DNA of 25,775 bases from an uncultured Clostridium sp. (GTDB lineage Bacteria > Bacillota > Clostridia > UBA1212 > UBA1255). How positions within the stretch are numbered: the first letter of the stretch is position 1; every line of letters starts with the position of its first letter. The stretch covers positions 1-25,775 of the forward strand of contig UQSG01000031.1 of assembly GCA_900543695.1 (NCBI GenBank). The letters run 5' to 3'. The notes under the pieces were generated by a model. That model was not told the DNA's origin and ran no database searches. It saw nothing but the letters and a program-made list of their open reading frames with translations. Shown in pieces: positions 7,389 through 15,399 of this stretch. A program made the translations under genes and the position numbers.

Positions 7389-8335
7389 TGCGCCTGTCTA
7401 CTAAAATTTTGCGAAACCAGATAAAGCTCCTGAAGCCGATCATTACGGGCTGCAGTATAGAAACGGCCCGGGCGGCGCAGGATAAGCTCGGAAAATTAAT
7501 GATGGCAGTCCGGAGGAAGGATCTGGAGCACTCTCACATTTCCTTTTCTTCCTTTGAAGCGGCTTTTCTCCGGCTGCGGGAGGCTTCGGCAGCCGGCGTA
7601 ATTCTGTATCTGCACGGCGGCGGATATGTTGCCGGAGATCTCGACTATGCAAAGGGCTTCGGCAGTGTGCTTGCGGAAGAAAGCGGTATGCGTGTATTCT
7701 GTCCCGCGTACCGGCTGGCTCCGGAATTTCCTTTTCCCGCTGCGCTCGAGGACGCCGAAGAAGCGTACCGCTTCCTGCTGCAGTGCGGATACGATGCCGC
7801 ATCCATTGCGCTGATTGGAGAATCTGCGGGAGGAGGGCTTGTCTACGCGCTCACGCTGCGCCTGAAACAACACTTGCTTCCCCTCCCCTCCTGTATTGTC
7901 GCGCTCTCTCCCTGGAGCGATCTGACGCAGCAGGGAAACTCTTACGAGGGGAACGCTAAAAAGGATCCATCAATGACAAAGGATCGGCTTGATTTTTTTG
8001 CCAGGCAGTATATACCAGGTTCGGAAAACCCTGTAAACCCGTATATCTCCCCCGTTTATGGAGATCTCACCGGCATTCCTCCTTCAAGGATTTATGTCGG
8101 CGGAAGCGAAGTGATGCTGGATGATGCGGCCGCCTTATACGACCGCCTGATCGATTGCGGATGCAGCGCCTCCCTCAGCATCCGCCCGGGAATGTGGCAT
8201 GCCTATGTGCTGTACGGCACAGAAGAGGGAAAAGAAGATCTGCAGGAGCTGATCGGTTTTATAAAGGAGCGGACAAATGAGCGCACAGGAAAACAGCACA
8301 ACGTTAAAATGGATGCGGCTGGACAATGCCGCTAA
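7388..8335 (+). CDS. alpha/beta hydrolase, hormone-sensitive-lipase (HSL) esterase family
   Basis: The 315-residue protein shows the HSL-family signature. The oxyanion motif HGGGY is at residues 76-80. The nucleophile elbow GESAGG carries S146. The acid is near D245 in GGSEVMLDD, and H271 is in GMWHAYVL. No signal peptide is seen, so it acts in the cytoplasm on an acyl ester (carboxylesterase, acetyl-esterase or lipase-like). It is coupled to the kinase upstream. Its last 59 bases overlap the start of the acyltransferase gene in another frame. Pairing an esterase with an acyltransferase suggests that an acyl group is put on and taken off the same kind of substrate (inference). Confidence 0.88.
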   Translation: MRLSTKILRNQIKLLKPIITGCSIETARAAQDKLGKLMMAVRRKDLEHSHISFSSFEAAFLRLREASAAGVILYLHGGGYVAGDLDYAKGFGSVLAEESGMRVFCPAYRLAPEFPFPAALEDAEEAYRFLLQCGYDAASIALIGESAGGGLVYALTLRLKQHLLPLPSCIVALSPWSDLTQQGNSYEGNAKKDPSMTKDRLDFFARQYIPGSENPVNPYISPVYGDLTGIPPSRIYVGGSEVMLDDAAALYDRLIDCGCSASLSIRPGMWHAYVLYGTEEGKEDLQELIGFIKERTNERTGKQHNVKMDAAGQCR

Positions 8336-9575
8336 AATATATCCGGCCGCGAAAAGACGGAACTGGAGCAATCTATTCCGCGTATCGGCAACGCTTACCG
8401 AAAAGATCGATACCGGCGTGCTGCAGAGCGCGCTCGACACAACGGTGAAGCGCTTCCCTTCCATCGCCGTCCGCCTCCGCAGGGGAATGTTCTGGTACTG
8501 TATCGAAGAGCTCGAGCGGGCCCCTCGCGTCATCCCGGACGAATATTATCCATGCACCCGCATGTCTTTTAAGGAAATCAAAACGTGCGCCTTCCGCGTG
8601 CTGTATTATGAAAACCGGATCGCCGTCGAATTTTTTCACGCCCTCACAGACGGGAACGGCGGGCTGATTTTCCTGAAAACGCTGCTGGCCGAATACCTTT
8701 TGCAGAAATACGGAAAAAAAATTCCGCCGGAGCAGGGCGTTCTGGACCGGAACGAACCGCCGGCAGAGGAAGAATTTGAGGACAGCTTTTTGAAATATGA
8801 AGGAAATTTCAGTACCGGCAGAAGCGAAGCAACGGCATATAAGCTAAAGGGAACGTATGAAACGGACGGCTACGTCCATATTACAACGGGAATCCTTTCG
8901 GCGCAGGCAGCGCTGGAATGCGCAAAAAAATATAATACGAGCCTGACTGCGTTTTTAGCGGCGGTCCTGATCGATTCTATTATTGAGATACAAAACAGCG
9001 CGCAGCCGAATCCAAAGCGGCAGAAGCCCGTTAAAGTATTAATCCCTGTAAATCTTCGGAAGCTGTTTCCAAGCCGGACGCTTCGAAATTTCGTGTTATA
9101 TATCACCCCCGGCGTCGATCCGAAAATGGGAAGCTATACCTTCGAGGAAATCGTCAAATCCGTTCACCATCAGATGGGAATGGAGCTCACCTCTCAGCGG
9201 CTTTCAGCAAAAATCACGAAGAACGTCCGTTCTGAAAAGGCTCTCTTTCTGAAAATCATGCCGCTCTTTGTAAAAAACATCGCAATGAAGCTCGCGTATA
9301 ATATGGTCGGCGAAAAAAAATCCTGCATAACGCTTTCCAATCTCGGCGTCGTCGGCATGCCGAAGGAGCTGGCGGAATCTGTAAAGCGCATGGATTTCAT
9401 CCTCGGGATGCAGGCCCAGACGCATAACAACTGCGGCGTGGTGTGCTGCGGCGGTAAAATATATATTAATTTTGCGCGGAATATTGAAGAATCCACATTG
9501 GAACGCCTGTTTTTTACAAGATTGGTAAAAATGGGAATCCACGTTAAAGTAGAAAGCAATCATAAAATTCAATGA
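8277..9575 (+). CDS. condensation-fold acyltransferase (alcohol acetyltransferase-like)
   Basis: The 432-residue protein resembles the acyltransferases related to NRPS condensation domains and chloramphenicol acetyltransferase. The catalytic motif HxxxDG is seen as FFHALTDGNGG (H121, D125, G126). A second conserved area, VKVLIPVNLRKLFPSRTLRNFVLYITPG, is typical of the C-terminal half. Such enzymes transfer an acyl group, usually from CoA, to an alcohol or lipid acceptor; the acceptor is unknown. The start at 8277 has GGAG 8 bases upstream although it lies inside the hydrolase gene. DUF6320 follows after 11 bases. The order esterase, acyltransferase, DUF6320 recurs in Clostridia as far as I recall. 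Confidence 0.82.
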   Translation: MSAQENSTTLKWMRLDNAAKIYPAAKRRNWSNLFRVSATLTEKIDTGVLQSALDTTVKRFPSIAVRLRRGMFWYCIEELERAPRVIPDEYYPCTRMSFKEIKTCAFRVLYYENRIAVEFFHALTDGNGGLIFLKTLLAEYLLQKYGKKIPPEQGVLDRNEPPAEEEFEDSFLKYEGNFSTGRSEATAYKLKGTYETDGYVHITTGILSAQAALECAKKYNTSLTAFLAAVLIDSIIEIQNSAQPNPKRQKPVKVLIPVNLRKLFPSRTLRNFVLYITPGVDPKMGSYTFEEIVKSVHHQMGMELTSQRLSAKITKNVRSEKALFLKIMPLFVKNIAMKLAYNMVGEKKSCITLSNLGVVGMPKELAESVKRMDFILGMQAQTHNNCGVVCCGGKIYINFARNIEESTLERLFFTRLVKMGIHVKVESNHKIQ

Positions 9576-9586
9576 GGTGAACCGAA

Positions 9587-10297
9587 ATGCCCTATTGCGT
9601 AAACTGCGGCGTCGAGCTTGGCGGCAGCGAAGAAAAATGTCCTTTATGCGGAACGGAGGTATACCGGCCGAAAAGCGCTGCGAAAGGAGGCCCGCCGGAC
9701 GCCCGCCCCTATCCTCCCTATCAGCCGCTGACCATACAGCGCGTCAGTAAAAGCAGCATCATTATTCTTATTACGCTGCTTTCTCTGCTGCCCGTGCTGC
9801 TGACCCTGATCTGTGATCTGAGCATCAACCGCGGTGTCACGTGGTCCGCCTACGCTGCGGCATCCGTTGCGTTTCTCTATCTCTGTATCGTGCTGCCTCT
9901 GCCCGGGAAAAAACGCCGTCCCGTATTCTGCCTGACCGTGGATGCCTGCGCGATGATTTTTCTTCTGCTGTTCATTGAGCGGAAAAGCGGCGGCAGCTGG
10001 TTCCTGCCGTTTGCATTGCCCCTGGCGCTCTACGTTTCCGCAGTGCTGATCGTATTGACACTTCTGGGATGCCGGCATATCGTAAGTCCGATGAAAATAA
10101 CGGCGCTTTCTTTTCTCTTTGCCGGCATTGGCACGCTGCTGATCGAGCTGCTTCTGAATCGTGCCTTTGCGCTTCGGGACCGGCTCATATGGTCCTACTA
10201 TCCCCTGACCGTGCTTGTTCTGATCGGCGTCGTTCTCTTTTACATCGACTGCAACAAGCCGCTGAAGGAACGGCTTGCCAGAAAGTTTTTTATATGA
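9587..10297 (+). CDS. DUF6320 zinc-ribbon membrane protein
   Basis: The 236-residue protein starts with a zinc ribbon: CVNCGVELGGSEEKCPLCG supplies two CxxC pairs. A proline-rich linker follows (PPDARPYPPYQP). About six hydrophobic segments come next, for example SIIILITLLSLLPVLLTLIC and FALPLALYVSAVLIVLTLLG. The layout matches DUF6320, a clostridial family of unknown function. GAGGTGA lies before the ATG. It closes the hydrolase-acyltransferase group and is probably its membrane partner, perhaps an anchor or flippase-like component (inference). Confidence 0.8.
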   Translation: MPYCVNCGVELGGSEEKCPLCGTEVYRPKSAAKGGPPDARPYPPYQPLTIQRVSKSSIIILITLLSLLPVLLTLICDLSINRGVTWSAYAAASVAFLYLCIVLPLPGKKRRPVFCLTVDACAMIFLLLFIERKSGGSWFLPFALPLALYVSAVLIVLTLLGCRHIVSPMKITALSFLFAGIGTLLIELLLNRAFALRDRLIWSYYPLTVLVLIGVVLFYIDCNKPLKERLARKFFI

Positions 10298-10323
10298 TTA
10301 TTTTGGAACCGTTCAAAAAAAGA

Positions 10324-10353
10324 TTGTATATATGCCCCCAAATATTGTATAAT
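10324..10353 (+). promoter_or_regulatory. candidate promoter for the cupin and galM genes
   Basis: TTGTAT (10324-10329) and a perfect TATAAT (10348-10353) are 18 bases apart, 38 bases before the cupin ATG. This suggests that cupin-galM is a separate transcript from the DUF6320 operon. Confidence 0.65.
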
Positions 10354-10390
10354 AATCGCACAAAATTTTTTAGAGGAGCTGCTTACACAA

Positions 10391-10801
10391 ATGTCAGACT
10401 GGAAATTAGTAAATGCCGAAAACGTCAAGCCGTTCGTATGCGACGAAACGTATAGCTCAAAAATGCTCACCGGGGACGAAATGGCCGGTCGCCCCGTAAT
10501 CAATATCAACGAGGGAACGCTGGCTGCGGGCTGCAGAACGGCGGGCGGAGCCCACGAAGACACGGAGATCTATTATATTGTGGACGGTACAGGCTTCGTT
10601 TGGCTGGACGACGACAAAGTCGCCGTGAAGCCGGGCGACATCCTCATCATTCCGCCGCATTGTTTTCATTGGATTGACAATACAATGAACGACAGACCGT
10701 TCAAGCTGTTCACCTTCTGGCCCCGTCAGGAGATGAACGGCGTCTATTTCGAACGGCTGAAGGCCTGGGGAACCTCCGTAAAGTCTATCGACGAAGAGTA
10801 A
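10391..10801 (+). CDS. small cupin-fold protein
   Basis: The 136-residue single-domain cupin has motif 1 as GGAHEDTEIYYIVDGTGFVWLDD and motif 2 as KPGDILIIPPHCFHWIDN. Together these provide metal-binding histidines and a glutamate. Cupins of this size may be isomerases, dioxygenases or sugar binders; nothing here decides which. The ribosome binding site GAGGAG is about 12 bases from the ATG, which is long. Aldose 1-epimerase follows after 35 bases, so a carbohydrate-linked role is plausible but unproven. Confidence 0.82.
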   Translation: MSDWKLVNAENVKPFVCDETYSSKMLTGDEMAGRPVININEGTLAAGCRTAGGAHEDTEIYYIVDGTGFVWLDDDKVAVKPGDILIIPPHCFHWIDNTMNDRPFKLFTFWPRQEMNGVYFERLKAWGTSVKSIDEE

Positions 10802-10836
10802 TCCTTATTACAATATAATTACAGGAGATCAGTACC

Positions 10837-11925
10837 GTGAGCGTTGAAAAATTTTTATTTGGAAAATTAGGCAAAAGTGATATTTATTCATATATTATAA
10901 AAAATCATTCCGGCGCCTTTGTAGAAATTCTGGATTTTGGAGGAAGAGTGCGCCGCATCGTCGTTCCCGATAAAAACGGGGAGCTTTCAAACGTGGTGCT
11001 GGGGTGCGATTCTCCGCAGGGATATCTGGAGCCCGGCCACGAATATTACGGCGCAGTGATCGGACGATGCGCAAACAGGATCCGCGACGGAATCTATATT
11101 TATAATAATCTGCTGTACGTGCTTTCCCGGAACGAGGGGGACAATCATATCCACGGCGGGAGAAAGGGCTTTCACAATATGATTTGGAAATGTACCGGTG
11201 TTGAAGAAGACGCGGTCTGTTTCGAAGCCATCCAGCGCCACGGTACGGAGGGATATCCCGGCAACATTAAAATGTCTCTGACTTATCGCTTTGGAGACGA
11301 CAATCTTCTTACGATGTCGCTCATGGCGCAAAGCGACCGCGATACCATCTTTAATCCCACCAATCATTCCTATTTCAATCTGAATACGGAGGGCTCCGAC
11401 GCAGCGCGCCATTTTCTGGAAATCCCGGCGGACGAATACATGCCGGTCGACCGCAGCGGGATCCCCACCGGTGAGATTCTGGATGTCTCTGAGGTCATGG
11501 ATTTCAGAAAACCGAAACGGATCCTGACCGGACTAAAGGCAGAAAAAATCAGCGAGGATCTGATCAACCGTCACGGATACGACCATAACTACGTGATTAA
11601 ACACGATTCCTTCCACATGGCGGACGCGGCGATCCTGACGTGCGTGGAGTCCGGCCGCCGTCTGAAAATCTCATCCAACGCTCCCGGGCTGCAGTTTTAC
11701 AGCGGAAACTTTCTGGAGCCGGCGCGCACGGCGGTCTGCCTGGAGCCGCAGTATTTTCCGGATGCCATACATCACAGCGACGATTTCTATTGGAATCCTC
11801 AGCCAATCCTGGAAGCCGGGCTGCTGACGAAATTTGAAGCCCGCTACGAATTTTCCGTTATTTCCGAGGAAGAAATTGACAGGCTGACAGATCTGGACGA
11901 TATTCTCGACGATCTACAGCTTTGA
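10837..11925 (+). CDS. galM: aldose 1-epimerase (mutarotase)
   Basis: The 362-residue protein shows galactose mutarotase signatures: EYYGAVIGRCANRI, NHIHGGRKGFHNMIWK, the catalytic-histidine region NPTNHSYFNL, GYDHNYVI, and the C-terminal CLEPQYFPDAIHH, which carries the catalytic-glutamate region. It interconverts alpha and beta anomers of aldoses in the cytoplasm. The start is GTG at 10837 with AGGAG upstream. A short extra tail (about 25 residues, rich in acidic residues) extends past the usual end. Its last 12 bases overlap the 3' end of pyrG, which converges from the other strand. Confidence 0.92.
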   Translation: MSVEKFLFGKLGKSDIYSYIIKNHSGAFVEILDFGGRVRRIVVPDKNGELSNVVLGCDSPQGYLEPGHEYYGAVIGRCANRIRDGIYIYNNLLYVLSRNEGDNHIHGGRKGFHNMIWKCTGVEEDAVCFEAIQRHGTEGYPGNIKMSLTYRFGDDNLLTMSLMAQSDRDTIFNPTNHSYFNLNTEGSDAARHFLEIPADEYMPVDRSGIPTGEILDVSEVMDFRKPKRILTGLKAEKISEDLINRHGYDHNYVIKHDSFHMADAAILTCVESGRRLKISSNAPGLQFYSGNFLEPARTAVCLEPQYFPDAIHHSDDFYWNPQPILEAGLLTKFEARYEFSVISEEEIDRLTDLDDILDDLQL

Positions 11926-13527
11926 TTTTCGGAAGCGGTCCGCCCCTCTGACAAATCCCAGGAAAAGCGGATGCGCTCTGTTGGGCCTGCTTTTAAATTC
12001 CGGATGAAATTGAACTCCGATATAGAAATCATGCTCCGGAAGCTCTACTGCTTCTACGATATGCCCGTCCGGAGATGTCCCGCTGACGGCAAGGCCTCCT
12101 GCTTCCAGCGCGTCCCGATATGCATTGTTGAATTCATAGCGGTGTCTGTGACGCTCCCGGATCAGCTCCGTCCCGTAACATTGCCGCAGCTTTGTCCCGG
12201 GCCGTATGCGGCAGGGATAGCTGCCCAGACGCATAGTCCCGCCCTTTGCAATCGTTTTATTCTGATCCGGCATGAAATCAATCACCTTATGCGCCGTTTC
12301 GTCGTTGAACTCGCCGGAATCGGCATCCTTGATTCCGCATGCGTTTCTTGCAAATTCAATCACCGCCACCTGCATGCCGAGGCAGATTCCAAGGTAAGGA
12401 AGCTTGCGCTCTCTGGCATATCGGGCGGCCGTTATTTTTCCGTCGATTCCTCGTCCTCCAAAGCCGCCGGGAATCAGCACGCCGTCGCAGCCGCGCAAAA
12501 GATCCGCTGCGTTCTCTGAAGTGATCGTTTCACTGTCAATCCATGCAATCTCTATAAAAAGTCCCGTTTCGTAGCCCGCGGCCGAGAGCGCCTCTGCAAC
12601 GGAAAGATACGCGTCGTGCAGCTTGACATATTTTCCGACAAGTGCGATTTTCACGCGATCCCTTCGGTTCTCGATGCGATCCAGCAGCGCTTCCCATTCC
12701 GTCAGATCCGGAATTCCGGTCTGAAGGCCGAGTTCGCGGCATACGATATCCGAAAAGTGGTTTTCCTCCAGCATCAGCGGCGCCTGATACAAAACGGGAA
12801 GCGTGAGGTTCTCAATCACGCAGTCCTGCTTTACGTTGCAGAAGAGCGCGATTTTCTGTCGGATGGCGTCATCTACGTGCTCGTCGCATCGCATCACGAT
12901 GATGTCGGGCGAAATTCCCATGGACTGCAGCTCTTTTACGGAATGCTGCGTCGGTTTCGATTTGTGCTCTCCGGAGCTTTTGATGTATGGGACAAGCGTC
13001 ACATGGATAAAAAGGCTGTTGCCGCGGCCAAGCTCCAGGGCCACCTGGCGGATGGCTTCAAGAAACGGCTGGCTTTCGATGTCGCCCGTCGTTCCGCCGA
13101 TCTCCGTGATCACGATATCCGCATCCGTTTTCCGTCCAACGCCATATATAAATTGCTTGATCTCGTTCGTGATATGCGGGATCACCTGTACGGTTTCTCC
13201 AAGATACTCTCCCCTTCTCTCTTTATTCAAAACATTCCAGTAGACCTTTCCCGTCGTGAGATTCGAATATTGATTCAGATCCTCGTCGATAAAGCGCTCG
13301 TAATGGCCGAGGTCCAGATCCGTCTCCGCGCCGTCTTCCGTAACATAGACCTCGCCATGCTGGTACGGGCTCATCGTCCCGGGATCGACATTGATATACG
13401 GATCGAGCTTCTGCGCGGCGATTTTCAGCCCGCGCGCCTTTAGAAGCCTCCCGAGAGACGCCGCTGTGATTCCTTTTCCGAGGCCGGAAACGACCCCTCC
13501 CGTTACAAATATGTATTTTGCCGACAC
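11914..13527 (-). CDS. pyrG: CTP synthase
   Basis: The 537-residue protein is full length. The N-terminal synthetase domain begins KYIFVTGGVVSGLGKGITAASLG (P-loop) and includes QKLDPYINVDPGTMSP and EIGGTTGDIES. The C-terminal class I glutamine amidotransferase domain has the nucleophile cysteine in LGICLGMQ and the His/Glu pair in GVQFHPEF. It converts UTP to CTP using glutamine and ATP. The start is GTG at 13527; its GGAG site is formed by the last codons of the ANTAR gene, 6 bases upstream. It is the last gene of the nitrogen operon, which makes sense as a glutamine consumer, although pyrG usually lies elsewhere. No terminator is seen after it. Confidence 0.97.
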   Translation of the reverse strand: MSAKYIFVTGGVVSGLGKGITAASLGRLLKARGLKIAAQKLDPYINVDPGTMSPYQHGEVYVTEDGAETDLDLGHYERFIDEDLNQYSNLTTGKVYWNVLNKERRGEYLGETVQVIPHITNEIKQFIYGVGRKTDADIVITEIGGTTGDIESQPFLEAIRQVALELGRGNSLFIHVTLVPYIKSSGEHKSKPTQHSVKELQSMGISPDIIVMRCDEHVDDAIRQKIALFCNVKQDCVIENLTLPVLYQAPLMLEENHFSDIVCRELGLQTGIPDLTEWEALLDRIENRRDRVKIALVGKYVKLHDAYLSVAEALSAAGYETGLFIEIAWIDSETITSENAADLLRGCDGVLIPGGFGGRGIDGKITAARYARERKLPYLGICLGMQVAVIEFARNACGIKDADSGEFNDETAHKVIDFMPDQNKTIAKGGTMRLGSYPCRIRPGTKLRQCYGTELIRERHRHRYEFNNAYRDALEAGGLAVSGTSPDGHIVEAVELPEHDFYIGVQFHPEFKSRPNRAHPLFLGFVRGADRFRKSKL

Positions 13528-13533
13528 CGCAGG

Positions 13534-14130
13534 TCAGCTCCTTTCCCGGCCGTATGTCCGTATAATTTCCTCCGCAATCTCCTTCCGCGCCGAGCGCGTA
13601 TCCATTGCGGTCTTTTCAATATATCTGTGCGCTTCCTCCTCATCCATGCCCCGTTCCCGGATCAGGATCCATTTAGCTCTGTTTACAATGCGGATTTCAT
13701 TCATTTTTTCTTTGAGGCTTTCGTTCCTTCGTTCCAGTCGCTGCAGCCTGCGGCGTGTAGCGGCCGAAAGCTTTACGATCCGGTACAGCGCCTGCCGCGG
13801 GATCGGCTTGGAGACCGTCAAAATCCCATAGGGCTCCGCCGCATAAACGATCTGCTCGAAAAGCTCGCTTTTCACGAGAAGCAGAATGCCCGTATAGGTT
13901 TCATCAGAAAGTCCGATTGCGAATTCCGTGCCGAACTCATCCGGCAGAGGCGTGTTTACGATCACAATGTCGAAGACGTTTTGAACCAGTATTCGTTTTG
14001 CCTCTCCCGCGTTGCCGACCGCCGTCACAGGGTAAAATTCGGATTTCGGAAGAATTTCTCTGATGAAATCCGCGCCCTTTTCATTTCCCGAAACGATCAG
14101 CACGCTCTGCGGTCCCGCATCCGCCGTCAT
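13534..14130 (-). CDS. ANTAR-domain RNA-binding antiterminator with degenerate receiver (GlnR-like of clostridia)
   Basis: The 198-residue protein has an N-terminal receiver-like domain (about 1-120), a coiled linker (RRLQRLERRNESLKEKMNEI) and a C-terminal ANTAR domain (about 145-193: VNRAKWILIRERGMDEEEAHRYIEKTAMDTRSARKEIAEEII). ANTAR proteins bind paired hairpins in nascent RNA and stop terminator folding. The receiver lacks the acidic pair (SGN instead of DD), and the phospho-acceptor is N59 (VIVNTPLPD), so phosphorylation is unlikely. The conserved lysine (SKPI) remains. The start at 14130 has AAAGGGCGGG upstream; an earlier start at 14223 would overlap glnA. Clostridium saccharobutylicum has an ANTAR GlnR next to glnA, which supports a nitrogen-control role. 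The likely target is the operon leader at 20491-20551. Confidence 0.88.
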   Translation of the reverse strand: MTADAGPQSVLIVSGNEKGADFIREILPKSEFYPVTAVGNAGEAKRILVQNVFDIVIVNTPLPDEFGTEFAIGLSDETYTGILLLVKSELFEQIVYAAEPYGILTVSKPIPRQALYRIVKLSAATRRRLQRLERRNESLKEKMNEIRIVNRAKWILIRERGMDEEEAHRYIEKTAMDTRSARKEIAEEIIRTYGRERS

Positions 14131-14146
14131 TTTGATTTCCCGCCCT

Positions 14147-15364
14147 TTATCGATATCTTGTACGATATGCTTCCAGAATGGCCTCTGGAATGATTTCCCT
14201 GACAAATCCGCTGCTTTCTGCAATCTGCGCCGCTTCTCGGTAGGACGCGGGAAGCGTATCGAAGGCCGCCAGCTCCTCCGGAGATAAGCGGTACATGTTT
14301 TTCTCTACGGGATCCGGCGGATCCAGCTCCTTTTCGATCCCGTCAAGCCCTGCATGAATCAAAAGCGCATAGGCCAGATACGGATTCATTTCCGGATCTG
14401 GAGAGCGAAGCTCAAACCGCTGATATTCACCCGTTGCAGCCGGAATCCGGATCAGCTCGGAGCGGTTGCCGTAAGACCAGCTGATATACCTCGGCGCCTT
14501 CATCTCGCCCAGCCTCCGGTACGATTCTTCCGTGGAATTGAGGAAAAGCGTGAGCTCCTTGATGTGGGAAAGCACGCCGGCCATAAAGCTGTCCGATTCA
14601 TTTTTTCCGAAGTCGCTGTTGATTGACATATTGATATGGCAGCCGTTCCCGCTGAACTGGCGGAACGGTTTTGGAGAAAAGCACGCATGCAGGCCGTTGC
14701 GCACCGCGATCGTCCGCACAACCCATTTGAAGGTGATGGCGTTGTCCGCCGCTTCCAGCGCGTCGCTGTATTTAAAATCGATCTCATTCTGTCCCGGTCC
14801 CTCCTCGTGATGCGAGGTTTCCGGCAGAATTCCCATTTCTTCCAGCGTCAGACAAATTTCTCTTCTGACATTTTCTCCGCGGTCCAGCGGACCGACGTCC
14901 ATATATCCTCCGCGGTCAAACGGCACGGCGGTCGGCTCTCCCGTTTCATCCGTTTTCAGCAGGTAAAATTCAAATTCCGCGCCGAACCTGCACAGGATGT
15001 TCTTTTCCTTTGCTTTTCGGACGGCCTGCTTCAAAATATATCTGCAGTCCTTTTCGAACGGCGTTCCGTCCGGATAACGGATATCGCAGAAAAGCCGCAC
15101 CACTCTCCCGTGGGCCGGACGCCAGGGCAGTACGGCCAGCGTTGCCGGATCGGGAAACAGGAGCAGATCCGATTTATCCTCCGCCGCAAAGCCCCGGATC
15201 GCGGAGGCATCAAACGAAATGCCGCTTCGAAAGGCCTTCGGCAGTTCCTTGGGCATGATTGAGATGTTTTTCTGAAGTCCGAACATATCCGTGAAGACAA
15301 GCCGTATAAATTTAACGTCCTCCTGCTCGATATAGTCCATTACATCCGTTTCCGTGTAAAGCAT
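14147..15364 (-). CDS. glnA: glutamine synthetase, short type I form
   Basis: The 405-residue protein keeps the type I active-site blocks: FGAEFEFYLL (metal glutamates), SHHEEGPGQNEIDFKYSDA (metal glutamates), NGCHINMS (metal histidine), YGNRSELIRIPA and FELRSPDPEMNPYLAY (glutamate/ATP-binding arginines). It makes glutamine from glutamate, ammonia and ATP. Against B. subtilis GlnA (444 residues), it lacks about 20 residues of the loop after the metal histidine and about 20-25 residues at the C-terminus: it ends EAILEAYRTRYR with no EWDMFRTQVHPWE-like tail. It could be a genuine short subclass or a slightly trimmed gene. ATG at 15364 with AAAGGCGGG upstream; 35 bases after the GltB C-terminal-domain gene. 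Confidence 0.92.
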   Translation of the reverse strand: MLYTETDVMDYIEQEDVKFIRLVFTDMFGLQKNISIMPKELPKAFRSGISFDASAIRGFAAEDKSDLLLFPDPATLAVLPWRPAHGRVVRLFCDIRYPDGTPFEKDCRYILKQAVRKAKEKNILCRFGAEFEFYLLKTDETGEPTAVPFDRGGYMDVGPLDRGENVRREICLTLEEMGILPETSHHEEGPGQNEIDFKYSDALEAADNAITFKWVVRTIAVRNGLHACFSPKPFRQFSGNGCHINMSINSDFGKNESDSFMAGVLSHIKELTLFLNSTEESYRRLGEMKAPRYISWSYGNRSELIRIPAATGEYQRFELRSPDPEMNPYLAYALLIHAGLDGIEKELDPPDPVEKNMYRLSPEELAAFDTLPASYREAAQIAESSGFVREIIPEAILEAYRTRYR

Positions 15365-15399
15365 TTCTTTACCCGCCTTTCCTGAATGTATCCATTGCT

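Noticed and set aside
14131..14223. Longer start for the ANTAR gene at 14223
   Set aside because: It would overlap the end of glnA by 77 bases; the ATG at 14130 has a strong ribosome binding site and fits the receiver start.
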